Origin: Candidatus Methanomethylophilaceae archaeon
GTDB taxonomy: Archaea; Thermoplasmatota; Thermoplasmata; Methanomassiliicoccales; Methanomethylophilaceae
Length of the DNA: 64,000 nucleotides
Direction: 5' to 3'
Assembly (NCBI GenBank): GCA_017524805.1
Contig: JAFXUX010000009.1
Location: 1 to 64,000 of the forward strand
Positions 17,265 to 26,949 of this stretch are shown one piece after another. Position 1 is the stretch's first letter, and the number at the start of each line of letters is the position of its first letter. A model generated the notes under the pieces. The model was not told where the DNA came from, ran no database searches, and saw only the letters and a program-made list of their open reading frames with translations. A program made the translations under genes and the position numbers.

Positions 17265-18428
17265 ATGCCAAAGGATTCATCTCGCAGGAAACTGGACTTG
17301 GAATCCATCAACGACAGGATAGACCATACCGCAGAGATCGTCGGCGGCCGCCCCAGAACCAACCCGCGCTCTGAGAAAAGAGACATTACGATAGTCAAGA
17401 TTTTCAAGGGTTTCCTGGTCGCCTGCGTCCTGATATCTTTGGCGCTGATAATCCACAACGAGGATTATTATTCGGCCTGGAAAATCATCGACGATATCTG
17501 CTACGGATTCGTCCTGGGGTTCACTTTCCTTGGCATATGGTCGATAGCATACCTGGACAGGGGCCCGTTTCCGTTCTGGTTCCTTACCGGTTTCATCATG
17601 ATGACCGGGGCGATAATGTGGTTTTACGTGACGGGAGCCGGATCGATGCTGATTCTGGGGGGCGCGTCCTCCTTGAAACCGTTCATCCCCGGCGACGTCG
17701 GAGAAATAACGCTGTTCATAGACCTGCTGCTCTCGATATTCCTGCTTCTTTTCTCTTCCATAGGCGTTCTGACGACGATCTCCGCCATGCTGAGAAAATT
17801 CATGCCTGGGGTTCTACTTTCCATCGAGAAATGCGCCCATAAAGGGGAGAGGGGGAAGGCAGCCGATTTCTTCATGGTGCCTGACATCATCGATGTGGAA
17901 AGCGTAGAGATGGAGCCTCAGATTGACGACCACATATTCGATCTCAAATCGTTCATCGAGCTTTCCGTCAATGTATTCACCCTGGGGATGGTCATCTGCT
18001 CCATCCTTTTCCTGAACCCCATTGTGCTCGATTCCGTGCCGAAATACAGCACCATCAGGATAATGATGCTTCTTTCAATATTCCTTCCATCGCTTATCAT
18101 ACCGTGGCAATCGGTCAGAAGCACCGGAGCCAAGGCGATATCGTCCGCGCCCCGCCCGTATTATCTCTGGACGGGAGCGAGAAGAAGGCTCTTCACCGGA
18201 TCGGCCATGCTAGGGGTATTCTTCCTGCTTTTCATCATATCGGTGTATTTTGGCAACGATATCGGGAACATCATCGGGTACTACGTCCAGTATATCGTCC
18301 CTCTGGCGTCCATATCCATCCTCGCCGGGCTGCTCTATGCCAATTGCATATCGAGGAACCTCCGCGATTCCATCTGCTTCAGATTCGAAAGCAAAAAGAG
18401 CGCCTTCGAAGAATCGCTTAAAGAATGA
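17265..18428 (+). CDS. polytopic membrane protein of unknown function
   Basis: A 387-residue protein with roughly eight hydrophobic helices. The first 40 residues are charged and cytoplasmic-looking; helices follow from about residue 45, with paired helices near 75-120 and 150-180, two near 235-290, and two near 320-370. A hydrophilic loop (about 195-230) separates the halves. I do not recognise a family. The start at ATG 17265 is supported by TTATTAATG about 25 bases upstream. The next gene, a TPR protein, begins 42 bases downstream with its own TATA box. Confidence 0.65.
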   Translation: MPKDSSRRKLDLESINDRIDHTAEIVGGRPRTNPRSEKRDITIVKIFKGFLVACVLISLALIIHNEDYYSAWKIIDDICYGFVLGFTFLGIWSIAYLDRGPFPFWFLTGFIMMTGAIMWFYVTGAGSMLILGGASSLKPFIPGDVGEITLFIDLLLSIFLLLFSSIGVLTTISAMLRKFMPGVLLSIEKCAHKGERGKAADFFMVPDIIDVESVEMEPQIDDHIFDLKSFIELSVNVFTLGMVICSILFLNPIVLDSVPKYSTIRIMMLLSIFLPSLIIPWQSVRSTGAKAISSAPRPYYLWTGARRRLFTGSAMLGVFFLLFIISVYFGNDIGNIIGYYVQYIVPLASISILAGLLYANCISRNLRDSICFRFESKKSAFEESLKE

Positions 18429-18470
18429 TCTCTCGTCCCTGTTAAATACGGCGTATGCCGTCCGCGCTGT

Positions 18471-19127
18471 ATGACGTCGGACGCGGCATTCGAAGCGATC
18501 AGCAAAGCCAGGAGGCAGGCCGACAGCAACAACGCCACCGGAGCGGTCAACACGCTGGAGACTTATCTGGCTACGGACCCCCATAACACCAAGCCTCGGC
18601 TGGAACTGGCCAAGATTTCCATCTACAATCTGAAAGACCTCAGGTATGGCCTGATGCAGCTGGATATCATCATGGATCTGGAGCCCGAAAACACCGATGC
18701 CATGAAAGCTGCGGTCACGGTGATGTCGGAAGACAAGAAATACACCGAAAAAACATTGGAAATCTTCGATAAACTTCTGGTTCTTGAGCCCACGGCCGAC
18801 GTGTACAACCTTTACGCCAAATTCCTCAGACGCCAGACGGGGGATTTCAAGAAAGCCGGCGAATACTATGAGAAAGCCCTGGCCCTCAAGCCGAACGACG
18901 TCGACATCCATCAGAATTATGCGGTGCTGCTTCTGAACGACCTCCACGACTATCCCAAAGCGAAGGAGGAGCTGGAATTCCTGCTTCAAAAGAAGCCGGG
19001 AGACCAGAAGATCAGGAAGGCCTACGAGCGCCTGATGAAGCAGAAATTCGATAAAGACGGGAACCCAAAGAAATCCATTTTCGGATGGAAGCGGCGACGA
19101 GCGACGTTAAAAAGCTTTGATTGCTGA
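18471..19127 (+). CDS. TPR-repeat protein
   Basis: A 218-residue helical repeat protein. At least four tetratricopeptide-like units can be followed: residues 5-40, 40-75, 95-135 (YNLYAKFLRRQTGDFKKAGEYYEKALALKPND) and 135-175. The C-terminal 30 residues are basic. TPR proteins act as protein-binding scaffolds; the partner is unknown. The start is supported by GTTAAATAC about 25 bases before the ATG, and no signal peptide or membrane helix is seen. Confidence 0.72.
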   Translation: MTSDAAFEAISKARRQADSNNATGAVNTLETYLATDPHNTKPRLELAKISIYNLKDLRYGLMQLDIIMDLEPENTDAMKAAVTVMSEDKKYTEKTLEIFDKLLVLEPTADVYNLYAKFLRRQTGDFKKAGEYYEKALALKPNDVDIHQNYAVLLLNDLHDYPKAKEELEFLLQKKPGDQKIRKAYERLMKQKFDKDGNPKKSIFGWKRRRATLKSFDC

Positions 19128-19169
19128 GCCTTATATAAGCGTAAACTGATAGCCCGGCGAGGTACAATA

Positions 19170-19709
19170 ATGGAACTCAAAGGATCCAAAACAGAAGCCA
19201 ACCTGCAAGCCGCATTCGCTGGAGAGAGCCAGGCCAGAAACAAATACACTTACTACGCGTCCCAGGCCCAGAAAGAAGGATACGAGCAGATTGCCAGCAT
19301 TTTCCTTGAGACCGCTGGGAACGAGCAGGAGCATGCGAAAATATGGTTCAAAAAGCTCCACGGCGGATCCGTTCCCAAAACCGTCGAAAACCTCAAAGAT
19401 GCCGCGAGCGGGGAGAACTACGAGTTCAACGTCATGTATGCCCAGTTCGCCAAAGAGGCCAGGGAAGAGGGATTCGAGGAGATCGCAGACCTTTTCGAAG
19501 CCGTCGGAAAGATCGAGAAAGAGCACGAGGAGAGATATCTCGCGCTCCTGAAGAACATCGAAGATGGCGTCGTCTTCAAGAAAGACAAAGTCGTCATGTG
19601 GAAATGCCGCAACTGCGGATACATCCACATAGCCACTGAGGCGCCCAAGGTCTGCCCTGTGTGCAAGCACCCCCAGTCCTTCTTCGAAGTAAGAGCCACA
19701 AACTGGTGA
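19170..19709 (+). CDS. rubrerythrin
   Basis: A 179-residue non-haem iron peroxidase. The N-terminal four-helix bundle carries the diiron ligands ([32 protein letters not shown]), and the C-terminal rubredoxin-like domain has CRNCGYIH and CPVCKHPQ. It reduces hydrogen peroxide using electrons from rubredoxin or similar donors, protecting anaerobes from oxygen stress. A strong TATA element, CTTATATAAG, lies about 30 bases before the start. A good hairpin with a T tract follows the gene. Confidence 0.95.
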   Translation: MELKGSKTEANLQAAFAGESQARNKYTYYASQAQKEGYEQIASIFLETAGNEQEHAKIWFKKLHGGSVPKTVENLKDAASGENYEFNVMYAQFAKEAREEGFEEIADLFEAVGKIEKEHEERYLALLKNIEDGVVFKKDKVVMWKCRNCGYIHIATEAPKVCPVCKHPQSFFEVRATNW

Positions 19710-19716
19710 TTCCAAC

Positions 19717-19748
19717 GCCTTCCCTTCGGGGAAGGCACATTTTTTTTA
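19717..19748 (+). terminator. hairpin plus T tract after rubrerythrin
   Basis: GCCTTCCC pairs with GGGAAGGC around a short loop and is followed by eight T residues, seven bases after the rubrerythrin stop. It resembles an intrinsic terminator; FttA-dependent archaeal termination also favours such U-rich tracts. Confidence 0.75.
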
Positions 19749-19833
19749 AATAACAAATAGAAGGGGACATGAATCCCCGTTGAATGTGGGAGGCCCGAAA
19801 ACCCGGACCTGCTCCACATTTCAAGACAGCCAA

Positions 19834-21735
19834 TCATTTGAGACGTATGGTCTCCAGATTCATAGGCGCTTTAGTTTCGATGCTGTATCTCTTGTATATC
19901 GAAGAAGCCAGATCGGTGCACTTGCGATCTTCCCCATGGCCGATTATTATCCTGTCCGGCTTCGGCTCCAAGGACCCGATGTACTTCATCAGCTGCTTCC
20001 TGTCGGAGTGTCCTGAGAAACCGTCCACGGTGGCCCTCTGAAGCTTGATTTCGAGGTCTATGGACTTGCCCCTCATGTTCAGGGTGATCTGGTTCCTTCC
20101 CCTCTGGATCGTCTTTCCCATGCTCCCCTCGGATTGGTATCCCACGAAGAGGAGCCAATTCTTCTCGTCGTCGGCCCATTCCCGGAAATACTCCATGACC
20201 GGGCCGCCGGACATCATTCCGCTGGTGGCGAGAACTATGCACGGGTCGGGAGAATGGCAGATCTCCTCCCTCATATCGGCGGTCTCTACCCTCTTGAAAA
20301 TCGGGGAAAGGAAGGGATTCTCATTCTGCTGGAATATCTGTGTCCTCAGCTGGTTGTTGAGATATTCTGGATATGCCGTATGGATGGCGGTAGCCTCCCA
20401 AATCATCCCGTCCAGATAGACCGGGCATTTGGGGATGGTGCCCTTGCGCATCAGCTCCTCGATGACCAGCATGACTTCCTGGGACCTTCCGACGGCGAAA
20501 ACCGGTATCAGAACCTTCCCGCCGTGCTCCGCCGCAGATAAGAGATGCCTGCCAAGCTCCTGGGACGCGTCCGCCCTGGACGGCTGGTAATCCTTCTGGC
20601 CGCCGTATGTGGATTCTATGACCAAGGTCTCGAGCCTAGGGAACCTGTTTGTGGCAGGATTGAAAAGCCATGTCTTCTCATATTTGGTGTCGCCTGAGAA
20701 CGCTACGTTGTGAAGGCCGTCTCCGATGTGGAAATGGGCTATCGCAGATCCAAGGATGTGCCCGGCATTGTGCAGAGTAAGCCTTATGTCGGGGGCGATA
20801 TCGGTGGTCTCGTTGTACTTGAGGGCGATTGTATGAAGTATCTCTTTCCTGACGTCCCTTGACTCGTAGAGATTCTTCTTGTTCTCTCCGAAGCTGAGTT
20901 TGATGTTATCCAATTGGAGCAGCGCCATCAAATCTCTGGTGGGCGCGGTGCAATAGACCGGGCCGTCATAGCCGTATTTGAAAAGCGCTGGAAGCGTGCC
21001 GCAGTGGTCCAGGTGAGCATGCGTTACGACCACGGCGTCGATCTTGCTGATGTCGGCTTCGGGGATAGCGAAATAAGGCGTGGCGTCGGAGCTGGGGTCC
21101 AATCCGCAGTCTATGAGGACCCTGCTTTCCTTGGTCATAAGAAGCGAAGCGGATCTCCCTACCTGCCTGAACCCTCCCATCGTGGTCACTCTGACCCACT
21201 GCTCGCCGGGAAGGATGTCCCTTGAGATGCTTTTGGCGACCTTCTTGAGCATCGCCTGGCGCTCGTCATGGTTCGATCTGAGATATCCTCTGACGTCGGA
21301 GACTGTCTTCGAAGGGATCGGTGGGGCTCTCATCACCTTGACATTCCATCCGGTCTCCTTCCTTATGCCGCCCAGGCGCTGCCCTTCCTTGCCGATGACC
21401 TCGTTGGGGTTGATAGCCTCCACGATGGCCTCTCCGGTCTCCTCGATGAAATTGATGTCAAAAATCTCCGCTGATTCAGGGATCATTGAGCGGATTTTCT
21501 CTTCTACCTCCGCCGAATCCGCGAGAGTGGATCTGTCAGGCCGGATATCGACTCTGCGATGTATGCTCTGCGCCAGCATGCGCGCTAACGAATCGTTGGA
21601 GGAGAACTTCTCATACTCATCAGTATAGACCACGATGAGAGGACCCTCGAACTCTATGGAGGTTATGCTCATGTCCGAAGGGACCAGCCTCCGCACCTCT
21701 TTTGAGAGGTTCTCGAACAGTCTTTCTACATTCAT
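19834..21735 (-). CDS. fttA: transcription termination factor FttA (aCPSF1), KH-metallo-beta-lactamase-beta-CASP nuclease
   Basis: A 633-residue archaeal CPSF73-like ribonuclease that cleaves nascent RNA and terminates transcription. Two KH-type domains fill residues 1-150 (VIGKEGQRLGGIRKETGW). The metallo-beta-lactamase domain has the zinc motif VVTHAHLDHCG (about 242-252), and beta-CASP motifs include FSGDTKYE, HNAGHILGSA and the late HSDR and GHGED. I start at ATG 21735 (MNVERLFENL) rather than the upstream open frame, which has no family-like residues. The gene converges with rubrerythrin. Confidence 0.95.
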   Translation of the reverse strand: MNVERLFENLSKEVRRLVPSDMSITSIEFEGPLIVVYTDEYEKFSSNDSLARMLAQSIHRRVDIRPDRSTLADSAEVEEKIRSMIPESAEIFDINFIEETGEAIVEAINPNEVIGKEGQRLGGIRKETGWNVKVMRAPPIPSKTVSDVRGYLRSNHDERQAMLKKVAKSISRDILPGEQWVRVTTMGGFRQVGRSASLLMTKESRVLIDCGLDPSSDATPYFAIPEADISKIDAVVVTHAHLDHCGTLPALFKYGYDGPVYCTAPTRDLMALLQLDNIKLSFGENKKNLYESRDVRKEILHTIALKYNETTDIAPDIRLTLHNAGHILGSAIAHFHIGDGLHNVAFSGDTKYEKTWLFNPATNRFPRLETLVIESTYGGQKDYQPSRADASQELGRHLLSAAEHGGKVLIPVFAVGRSQEVMLVIEELMRKGTIPKCPVYLDGMIWEATAIHTAYPEYLNNQLRTQIFQQNENPFLSPIFKRVETADMREEICHSPDPCIVLATSGMMSGGPVMEYFREWADDEKNWLLFVGYQSEGSMGKTIQRGRNQITLNMRGKSIDLEIKLQRATVDGFSGHSDRKQLMKYIGSLEPKPDRIIIGHGEDRKCTDLASSIYKRYSIETKAPMNLETIRLK

Positions 21736-21821
21736 CTCGAAACCATCTTCCAATCGCTGAATAACTGGCAAAAAAAAGTTTCAAAGTAAAGGGTTTGAAT
21801 GGACGCTTCCGAACGCCGTGT

Positions 21822-22451
21822 TCAGTTGGGATACTGGCTGAACCCGATGGAAGCACAGATGGACCTTATCTCCTCGTCGGAGAATTCCTGGTACCCGTCG
21901 GGTCCTATGTATGCCATCAGCATACCATCGCCCGAGAAGAGATCTCTCTTGATCGAGGAGCTGAGCGCGGTGACCGCAAGCCTCATTCCTTCTTCTTTGG
22001 TCATCCCGGGCTTGTATTGCGCATCTAGAACTCCGAACGCGAAAACGGATCCGCTTCCCACGGACATGTAGTCCATCTCGAGGCTGCTGCCATCTCCGGC
22101 AACCTCGAAGACATGGCCTCCGGTGCTGTCATATCCTCCGATGATGAGCCCTATTTCGAGGCCCATGATAACCCTGGAAGTGTAGACCGCAGCCGTGCTG
22201 ACAGTCATCGGGACTCCCTTCTTGATGTTGTATTCCAATATGTGCCCCTGAAGGAATCTGACCGCTACCTGGAGCTGACCTACGGCCCCGGCGGTTGTGA
22301 CTCCGAGATTGTCCGAGAGCTTGAAGAGCTTGCGGGTCCCTTTGTCGACCGCGAAATTTGTGGAAGCCCTCCTGTCGGTGGCGAGGATAACACCGTCCGC
22401 GAGTTTAATCCCTATGGTGGTCGTCCCGGTTTTAATAACGTTATCTGCCAT
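21822..22451 (-). CDS. psmB: proteasome beta subunit
   Basis: A 209-residue catalytic subunit of the archaeal 20S proteasome. A nine-residue propeptide ends at Gly9, and the mature protein would begin TTTIGIK, with Thr10 as nucleophile. ATDRRAS and the later SVGSGSVFAFGVLD region complete the Ntn-hydrolase site. A strong ribosome site, GGGAGGA, precedes the ATG, so unlike many genes here the message has a leader; TATA-like TTTAAATATA lies about 75-85 bases upstream. No alpha subunit is in the window. Confidence 0.96.
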   Translation of the reverse strand: MADNVIKTGTTTIGIKLADGVILATDRRASTNFAVDKGTRKLFKLSDNLGVTTAGAVGQLQVAVRFLQGHILEYNIKKGVPMTVSTAAVYTSRVIMGLEIGLIIGGYDSTGGHVFEVAGDGSSLEMDYMSVGSGSVFAFGVLDAQYKPGMTKEEGMRLAVTALSSSIKRDLFSGDGMLMAYIGPDGYQEFSDEEIRSICASIGFSQYPN

Positions 22452-22695
22452 ATGAATCCTCCCTTAGTAAGAGAAAAAGCGCGGCTCTTGCCACACTACT
22501 ATGAGAGTGTATCTGGCAGGGTATATTTAAATCCAATCTGCAAGGCCCGATTGTCGCAAATAATTACCGAACAATTGTTGCCTTCAATTATGACATGTCA
22601 CGGCAATAAATATTAGGATGTATATTCCAAGTCTGTAAAACGCGTAGTCTGTCATTTGGCGCTCAAAGAATTATTAACCCGTACACTTTAGCGTG

Positions 22696-24993
22696 ATGGG
22701 CCTGCGGAAGGCCTGCGAGAACGCCGGCAGACCGTGGCAAACAGGGGAAATAGAGATGGAAATATCCGATTGGCTGGGAGAAGACAATCAGCTGGGCACA
22801 GACATATGGGAGCGGAAATACCGCCATGCCGGGGAGAATTTCGAGCAATGGCTCAATCGCGTGAGCGCTGGCGATGACGACATCAAAAAACTGATCCGCC
22901 AGAAGAAGTTCCTTTTCGGCGGGAGGATCCTTGCCAACAGAGGACTCCAGCGCAGCGGCCTCAAAGTCACATTGTCCAACTGCTATGTCCTATCGTCGCC
23001 GGAGGATTCCATAGAATCGATCTTCGAAACGGCAGGAAAACTGGCCCGCACATTCAGCTATGGCGGCGGAGCGGGGATAGACATATCCAAGCTGGCTCCC
23101 CGCGGAGCGAAAATCAACAATACCGCATCCCAAACCTCGGGCGCGGTATCTTTCACCGACTTATATTCGATGGTAACCGGCCTCATAGGCCAGCACGGCC
23201 GCCGCGGAGCGCTTATGCTGACCATCTCATGCGAGCACCCCGACATGGAGGAATTCATGTCCGTCAAGACCAACCTGGATAGGGTTACCAAAGCCAACAT
23301 GTCCATCCGCATGACGGACAAATTCATGGAGACCGTCCGCGACAGGGGCATTTACACCCAGAAATTCTACCGCCCCGAAAGCGGCGAGACAATCACCAAA
23401 GAAGTCAACGCGGCAGAATTCTTCAGCAAGATGTGCGCGGCCAATTGGGACTATGGGGAGCCGGGATGCCTGTTCTGGGACAGGATATCCTCATGGAACC
23501 TTCTGAGCGAATTCCCCGATTACTCCTACGAATCCACCAACCCATGCGCGGAAGAGCCCCTCCCCGCCGGAGGGAGCTGCCTGCTCGGAAGCATAAACCT
23601 GTCGGCTTTCGTCGAGAACGGCGTCTTCCAGATGGAGGACTTCAAGAAAGCCGTCAGAGTCTGCGTCCGCGGGCTCAACGACGTCCTTGACGAGGGGCTT
23701 CCCCTGCACCCCTTGGAGGAACAGAAGGAATCCGTGAGGAACTGGAGGCAGATCGGGCTCGGAATAATGGGGCTTGCCGACATGCTGATAGAGCTTGGCT
23801 ACAGATACGGATCGCCTGAAGCGGCAGACTTCTGCAACAAACTCGGCAAAATAATGGCGGACACGGCGATGAACGAATCCGCCCTCATGGCCAAAGAATT
23901 AGGAATGTTCCCCAAATGCGTCCCGCAGCAGATCGTGGATTCCCCGTATTTCAAGGAGAATGCGTCCGAGGAGACCAAAGAGCTGGTCCTGCAGTACGGT
24001 CTGAGAAATTCCCAGCTTCTCACGATCGCCCCCACCGGCACCCTGTCCACCATGATAGGCATCTCGGGAGGCATAGAGCCCATCTTCGCCATCTCGTACG
24101 AAAGGAGGACCACATCCCTGTCCGACCATGACGAGTATTACAAAGTGTACACGCCGGTGGTCCAAGCCTACATGAACACTCACCCGGAGGTCCAGAAGGA
24201 CGAGGACCTGCCGGACATATTTGTGACCGCCCAGAACCTCGATTACAGAGAAAGAATCGAGATGCAGGCCACCTGGCAGAAGCACATCGACGCGTCGATC
24301 AGCTCCACGGTCAACCTGCCCGAGGAATTCCCGATGGAGGATGTCTATTACATCTACATGTACGCGTGGGAGTCCGGGTGCAAAGGCGTCACCGTATTCC
24401 GCGACGGATGCAAGAGATTGGGCATCCTGTCCACCAAGAGCTCCGAAAAGAAAGATGAGCCCGAGGAGAAGGAAGAGCCCAGGAAGAAGGCGGTCGTCAG
24501 GGCGGCGTCCGATAACCTTGTCGGAAAGAAGCGCAAGCTGATGACGGGATGCGGAAGCCTGCATTGCACTGCGTTCTTCGATCCCGAGACCGGCGATCTG
24601 GTGGAAGCGTACCTCAACAAAGGATCGACCGGAGGATGCAACAACTTCATGGTCGGACTCTCCAGGATGATCTCCCTCGCGGCAAGATCCGGCTGCGGTG
24701 TGGACGAGATCATCGATCAGCTGAAATCCTGCGGCTCCTGCCCGTCATATGTCGTGCGCACCCACACCAAGAGAGACACCAGCATCGGTTCCTGCTGTCC
24801 CATGGCGGTCGGTTGGGCCCTCAGGGATATGTACGACGAAATGCAGAGCCAGCTAAAAGGAATCCCGGAATCCAAGGATCCCGAGGCTCCCTCCAGGAAC
24901 ATCAAGAACCCCTGCCCCAAATGCGGTGCGGAATTGGAGTTCCAGGGCGGATGCAACACCTGCAAATCCTGCGGCTGGTCCAAGTGCGATTGA
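22696..24993 (+). CDS. nrdJ: adenosylcobalamin-dependent ribonucleotide reductase (class II)
   Basis: A 765-residue class II ribonucleotide reductase, which needs coenzyme B12 and makes deoxyribonucleotides without oxygen. Visible marks are SNCYVLSS (first redox Cys, about 97), RTFSYGGGAGIDIS, the active-site ESTNPCAEEPLP (N-x-C-x-E, about 278), TIAPTGTLSTMIG, and a C-terminal zinc ribbon with CPKCG and CKSCGWSKC. A long charged linker with many Glu and Lys precedes the C-terminal domain at about 580-600. TTATTAACCC lies 20-25 bases before ATG 22696, supporting that start. B12 dependence fits the corrinoid metabolism elsewhere in the window. Confidence 0.95.
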   Translation: MGLRKACENAGRPWQTGEIEMEISDWLGEDNQLGTDIWERKYRHAGENFEQWLNRVSAGDDDIKKLIRQKKFLFGGRILANRGLQRSGLKVTLSNCYVLSSPEDSIESIFETAGKLARTFSYGGGAGIDISKLAPRGAKINNTASQTSGAVSFTDLYSMVTGLIGQHGRRGALMLTISCEHPDMEEFMSVKTNLDRVTKANMSIRMTDKFMETVRDRGIYTQKFYRPESGETITKEVNAAEFFSKMCAANWDYGEPGCLFWDRISSWNLLSEFPDYSYESTNPCAEEPLPAGGSCLLGSINLSAFVENGVFQMEDFKKAVRVCVRGLNDVLDEGLPLHPLEEQKESVRNWRQIGLGIMGLADMLIELGYRYGSPEAADFCNKLGKIMADTAMNESALMAKELGMFPKCVPQQIVDSPYFKENASEETKELVLQYGLRNSQLLTIAPTGTLSTMIGISGGIEPIFAISYERRTTSLSDHDEYYKVYTPVVQAYMNTHPEVQKDEDLPDIFVTAQNLDYRERIEMQATWQKHIDASISSTVNLPEEFPMEDVYYIYMYAWESGCKGVTVFRDGCKRLGILSTKSSEKKDEPEEKEEPRKKAVVRAASDNLVGKKRKLMTGCGSLHCTAFFDPETGDLVEAYLNKGSTGGCNNFMVGLSRMISLAARSGCGVDEIIDQLKSCGSCPSYVVRTHTKRDTSIGSCCPMAVGWALRDMYDEMQSQLKGIPESKDPEAPSRNIKNPCPKCGAELEFQGGCNTCKSCGWSKCD

Positions 24994-25199
24994 AACTTAT
25001 CGGGCTCCGGCCCGGTTTCTTTCCATAATAACGGCGCCGGGATGGATAGGGATAGGATGCGATTGGCCCGACGCCGTCTATCATATCTCGGGATTCTTAT
25101 AATAACTATATTCTGTTATTTTTGTTTTTTATGTTATTCAAACCTATGCTATCGTAGATAACCGTATAACGGATGTTTCATTATCCTCAGACGGTCGCA

Positions 25200-26159
25200 A
25201 TGAACGAGATTTGGACGGAGAAATACAGGCCCAAAAACCTGGACGAGGTAGTTGGGCAGAAGCACGTATCCGAAAGGCTGAAAGCGTACGTCGCCTCGAG
25301 GAATATGCCGCATCTTATGTTCACTGGACCTGCAGGGACCGGAAAGACGACCTGCTCCCTGGCTCTCGCGAGAGAGATGTTCGGAGGGGAGTGGAAGGGC
25401 AATTTCATAGAGCTCAACGCCTCCGACGAAAGAGGGATAGACGTCGTCCGCGGGAAGATAAAGGAATTCGCCAGGACGGCCCCGATCGGTGGGGCGGAGT
25501 TCAAGATCATCTTCATGGACGAGGCTGATGCGCTGACTTCGGACGCCCAGGCCGCCCTGAGAAGGACCATGGAGAAATACTCCGGAATCTGCCGTTTCAT
25601 CCTCTCATGCAACTATTCGTCCAAAATCATCGACCCGATCCAGTCCAGATGCGCCGTGTTCAGATTCAAGCCGCTGACCGCCGCCGATGTCGAGGGATTC
25701 CTCAGGAAAATAATCGAGAAAGAAGGCGTCGATATCGATGACGACGCAATCAAAGGGCTCGTCGTGGTAGCCAGGGGGGACATGAGACGCGCGGTCAATT
25801 CGCTCCAGGTCGCCGCATCCCTCGGCAAAAAGATAGATCTGGACATCATCTATCAGACCACCGGCATGGCCAACCCCGAAGCGGTCAGGAATATTTTGGA
25901 GACAGCTCTCGCCGGCAATTTCGTCAAAGCGCGCGATATGCTGGACAACACGATGATAGAATTCGGCCTTTCCGGCCAGGACATAATCAAGCAGATCTAT
26001 TCGACGTTCTTCGACCTCAGCCTCACCGGCTCCGAGAAGGTCAGGCTCATCGACAAGACCGGCGAGATCGAATTCCGCATAGTCGAAGGCAGCAACGAGA
26101 AGATCCAGCTGGAAGCCCTTCTGGCCTATCTCGTGATGGTCGGCGGCAAAAACAGATGA
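25200..26159 (+). CDS. rfcS: replication factor C small subunit
   Basis: A 319-residue AAA+ clamp-loader subunit that places PCNA on DNA. It has Walker A GPAGTGKTT (about 43-51), Walker B FMDEADAL, the sensor/arginine-finger SRC box (IQSRCAVFRF), and the C-terminal collar domain. The ATG at 25200 (MNEIWTEKYRPKNLDEVVGQ) is the family start and lies about 30 bases after a TATA-like CGTATAAC; an upstream in-frame ATG at 25173 is less likely. It converges on the phosphatase-family gene with only three bases between the stops. Confidence 0.96.
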   Translation: MNEIWTEKYRPKNLDEVVGQKHVSERLKAYVASRNMPHLMFTGPAGTGKTTCSLALAREMFGGEWKGNFIELNASDERGIDVVRGKIKEFARTAPIGGAEFKIIFMDEADALTSDAQAALRRTMEKYSGICRFILSCNYSSKIIDPIQSRCAVFRFKPLTAADVEGFLRKIIEKEGVDIDDDAIKGLVVVARGDMRRAVNSLQVAASLGKKIDLDIIYQTTGMANPEAVRNILETALAGNFVKARDMLDNTMIEFGLSGQDIIKQIYSTFFDLSLTGSEKVRLIDKTGEIEFRIVEGSNEKIQLEALLAYLVMVGGKNR

Positions 26160-26162
26160 ACC

Positions 26163-26948
26163 TCAGAGGCCCATGGCTGAAAGGATGGCCGGCAGGATCT
26201 CCGCTTTGGCCTCTGCCAATACCTCCGGGGAAGAGCACATGATCAGGATGCGGTGATCATCCAGCAGATGGCGGTCATAAACGGCCCCGGCTTTTTCCGC
26301 TATGAACAGCCCCGGGAGAAAATCCCATATCTTGTTCGTGAAGCGTATATGAGCATCGGTTCTTCCGCTAGCCAGATACGAGAAATCGACGCAGGCCGCA
26401 CCGAACATTTTGAATCTGGCGACGGAACCGTAGCACTCGGAAAGGACTGCCGCCTGGGCTTTCCTGAAGGCGTCTGACTTCCTGCTGTAATCGCCCGTCG
26501 AAATCAGGCACTGGCTCAGAGGGCGAGCGGAAGCGACGGCAATCGGCTTCCCGTTGAGGAAAGCGCCGTCCTCGGATGCGGAAAACATCTCCCCGAATTC
26601 CGGCAGATAGATCGACGCCGCTTTCGGGACTCCTCCCTCAAGAAAGACGGCTTGAATGCCATAGAGAGGGATTCCCCGCGAGAAATTCATGGTGCCGTCT
26701 ATGGGATCGATGGCCCAAGACCGCCCGGATATCCTGGCGTCCGGGTTGGTCTCCTCCGAGATTATGGTGTCTTCGGGAAACTCTGACCGTATTCTGTCTA
26801 TGATAACATTCTCAGCCGATACATCCGACTCTGTCACCACATCGAATACTCCATGAGGATTTGCCTTGGTCTTGGCTTCCCGGTCGCCCGAACCGACAAT
26901 CTTCGCCGCCTCCATTATGGCGGTTTGCATCACATCCAATTCGCGCAT
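26163..26948 (-). CDS. inositol monophosphatase-family phosphatase
   Basis: A 261-residue protein of the IMPase/FBPase superfamily. Metal-binding motifs are ISEETNPD (about 67) and WAIDPIDGTMNFSRGIP (about 79-95), with the third aspartate in NKIWDFLPG near 208. It would hydrolyse a phosphomonoester such as inositol-1-phosphate, fructose-1,6-bisphosphate or PAP; archaeal members are often bifunctional, so the substrate is open. ATG 26948 lies one base past the stop of the ligase gene upstream, and it is the last gene of the Sel1/PaaK operon. Confidence 0.85.
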   Translation of the reverse strand: MRELDVMQTAIMEAAKIVGSGDREAKTKANPHGVFDVVTESDVSAENVIIDRIRSEFPEDTIISEETNPDARISGRSWAIDPIDGTMNFSRGIPLYGIQAVFLEGGVPKAASIYLPEFGEMFSASEDGAFLNGKPIAVASARPLSQCLISTGDYSRKSDAFRKAQAAVLSECYGSVARFKMFGAACVDFSYLASGRTDAHIRFTNKIWDFLPGLFIAEKAGAVYDRHLLDDHRILIMCSSPEVLAEAKAEILPAILSAMGL

Positions 26949-26949
26949 C

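Noticed and set aside
19780-20041. 85-residue plus-strand frame overlapping the fttA 3' end
   Set aside because: It is antisense to the conserved FttA C-terminus and has no family resemblance.
24994-25199. possible small RNA between nrdJ and rfcS, because of GC-rich complementary stretches near 25010-25080
   Set aside because: I could not build a convincing fold or match to tRNA, SRP RNA or RNase P RNA; it more likely holds a terminator and the rfcS promoter.
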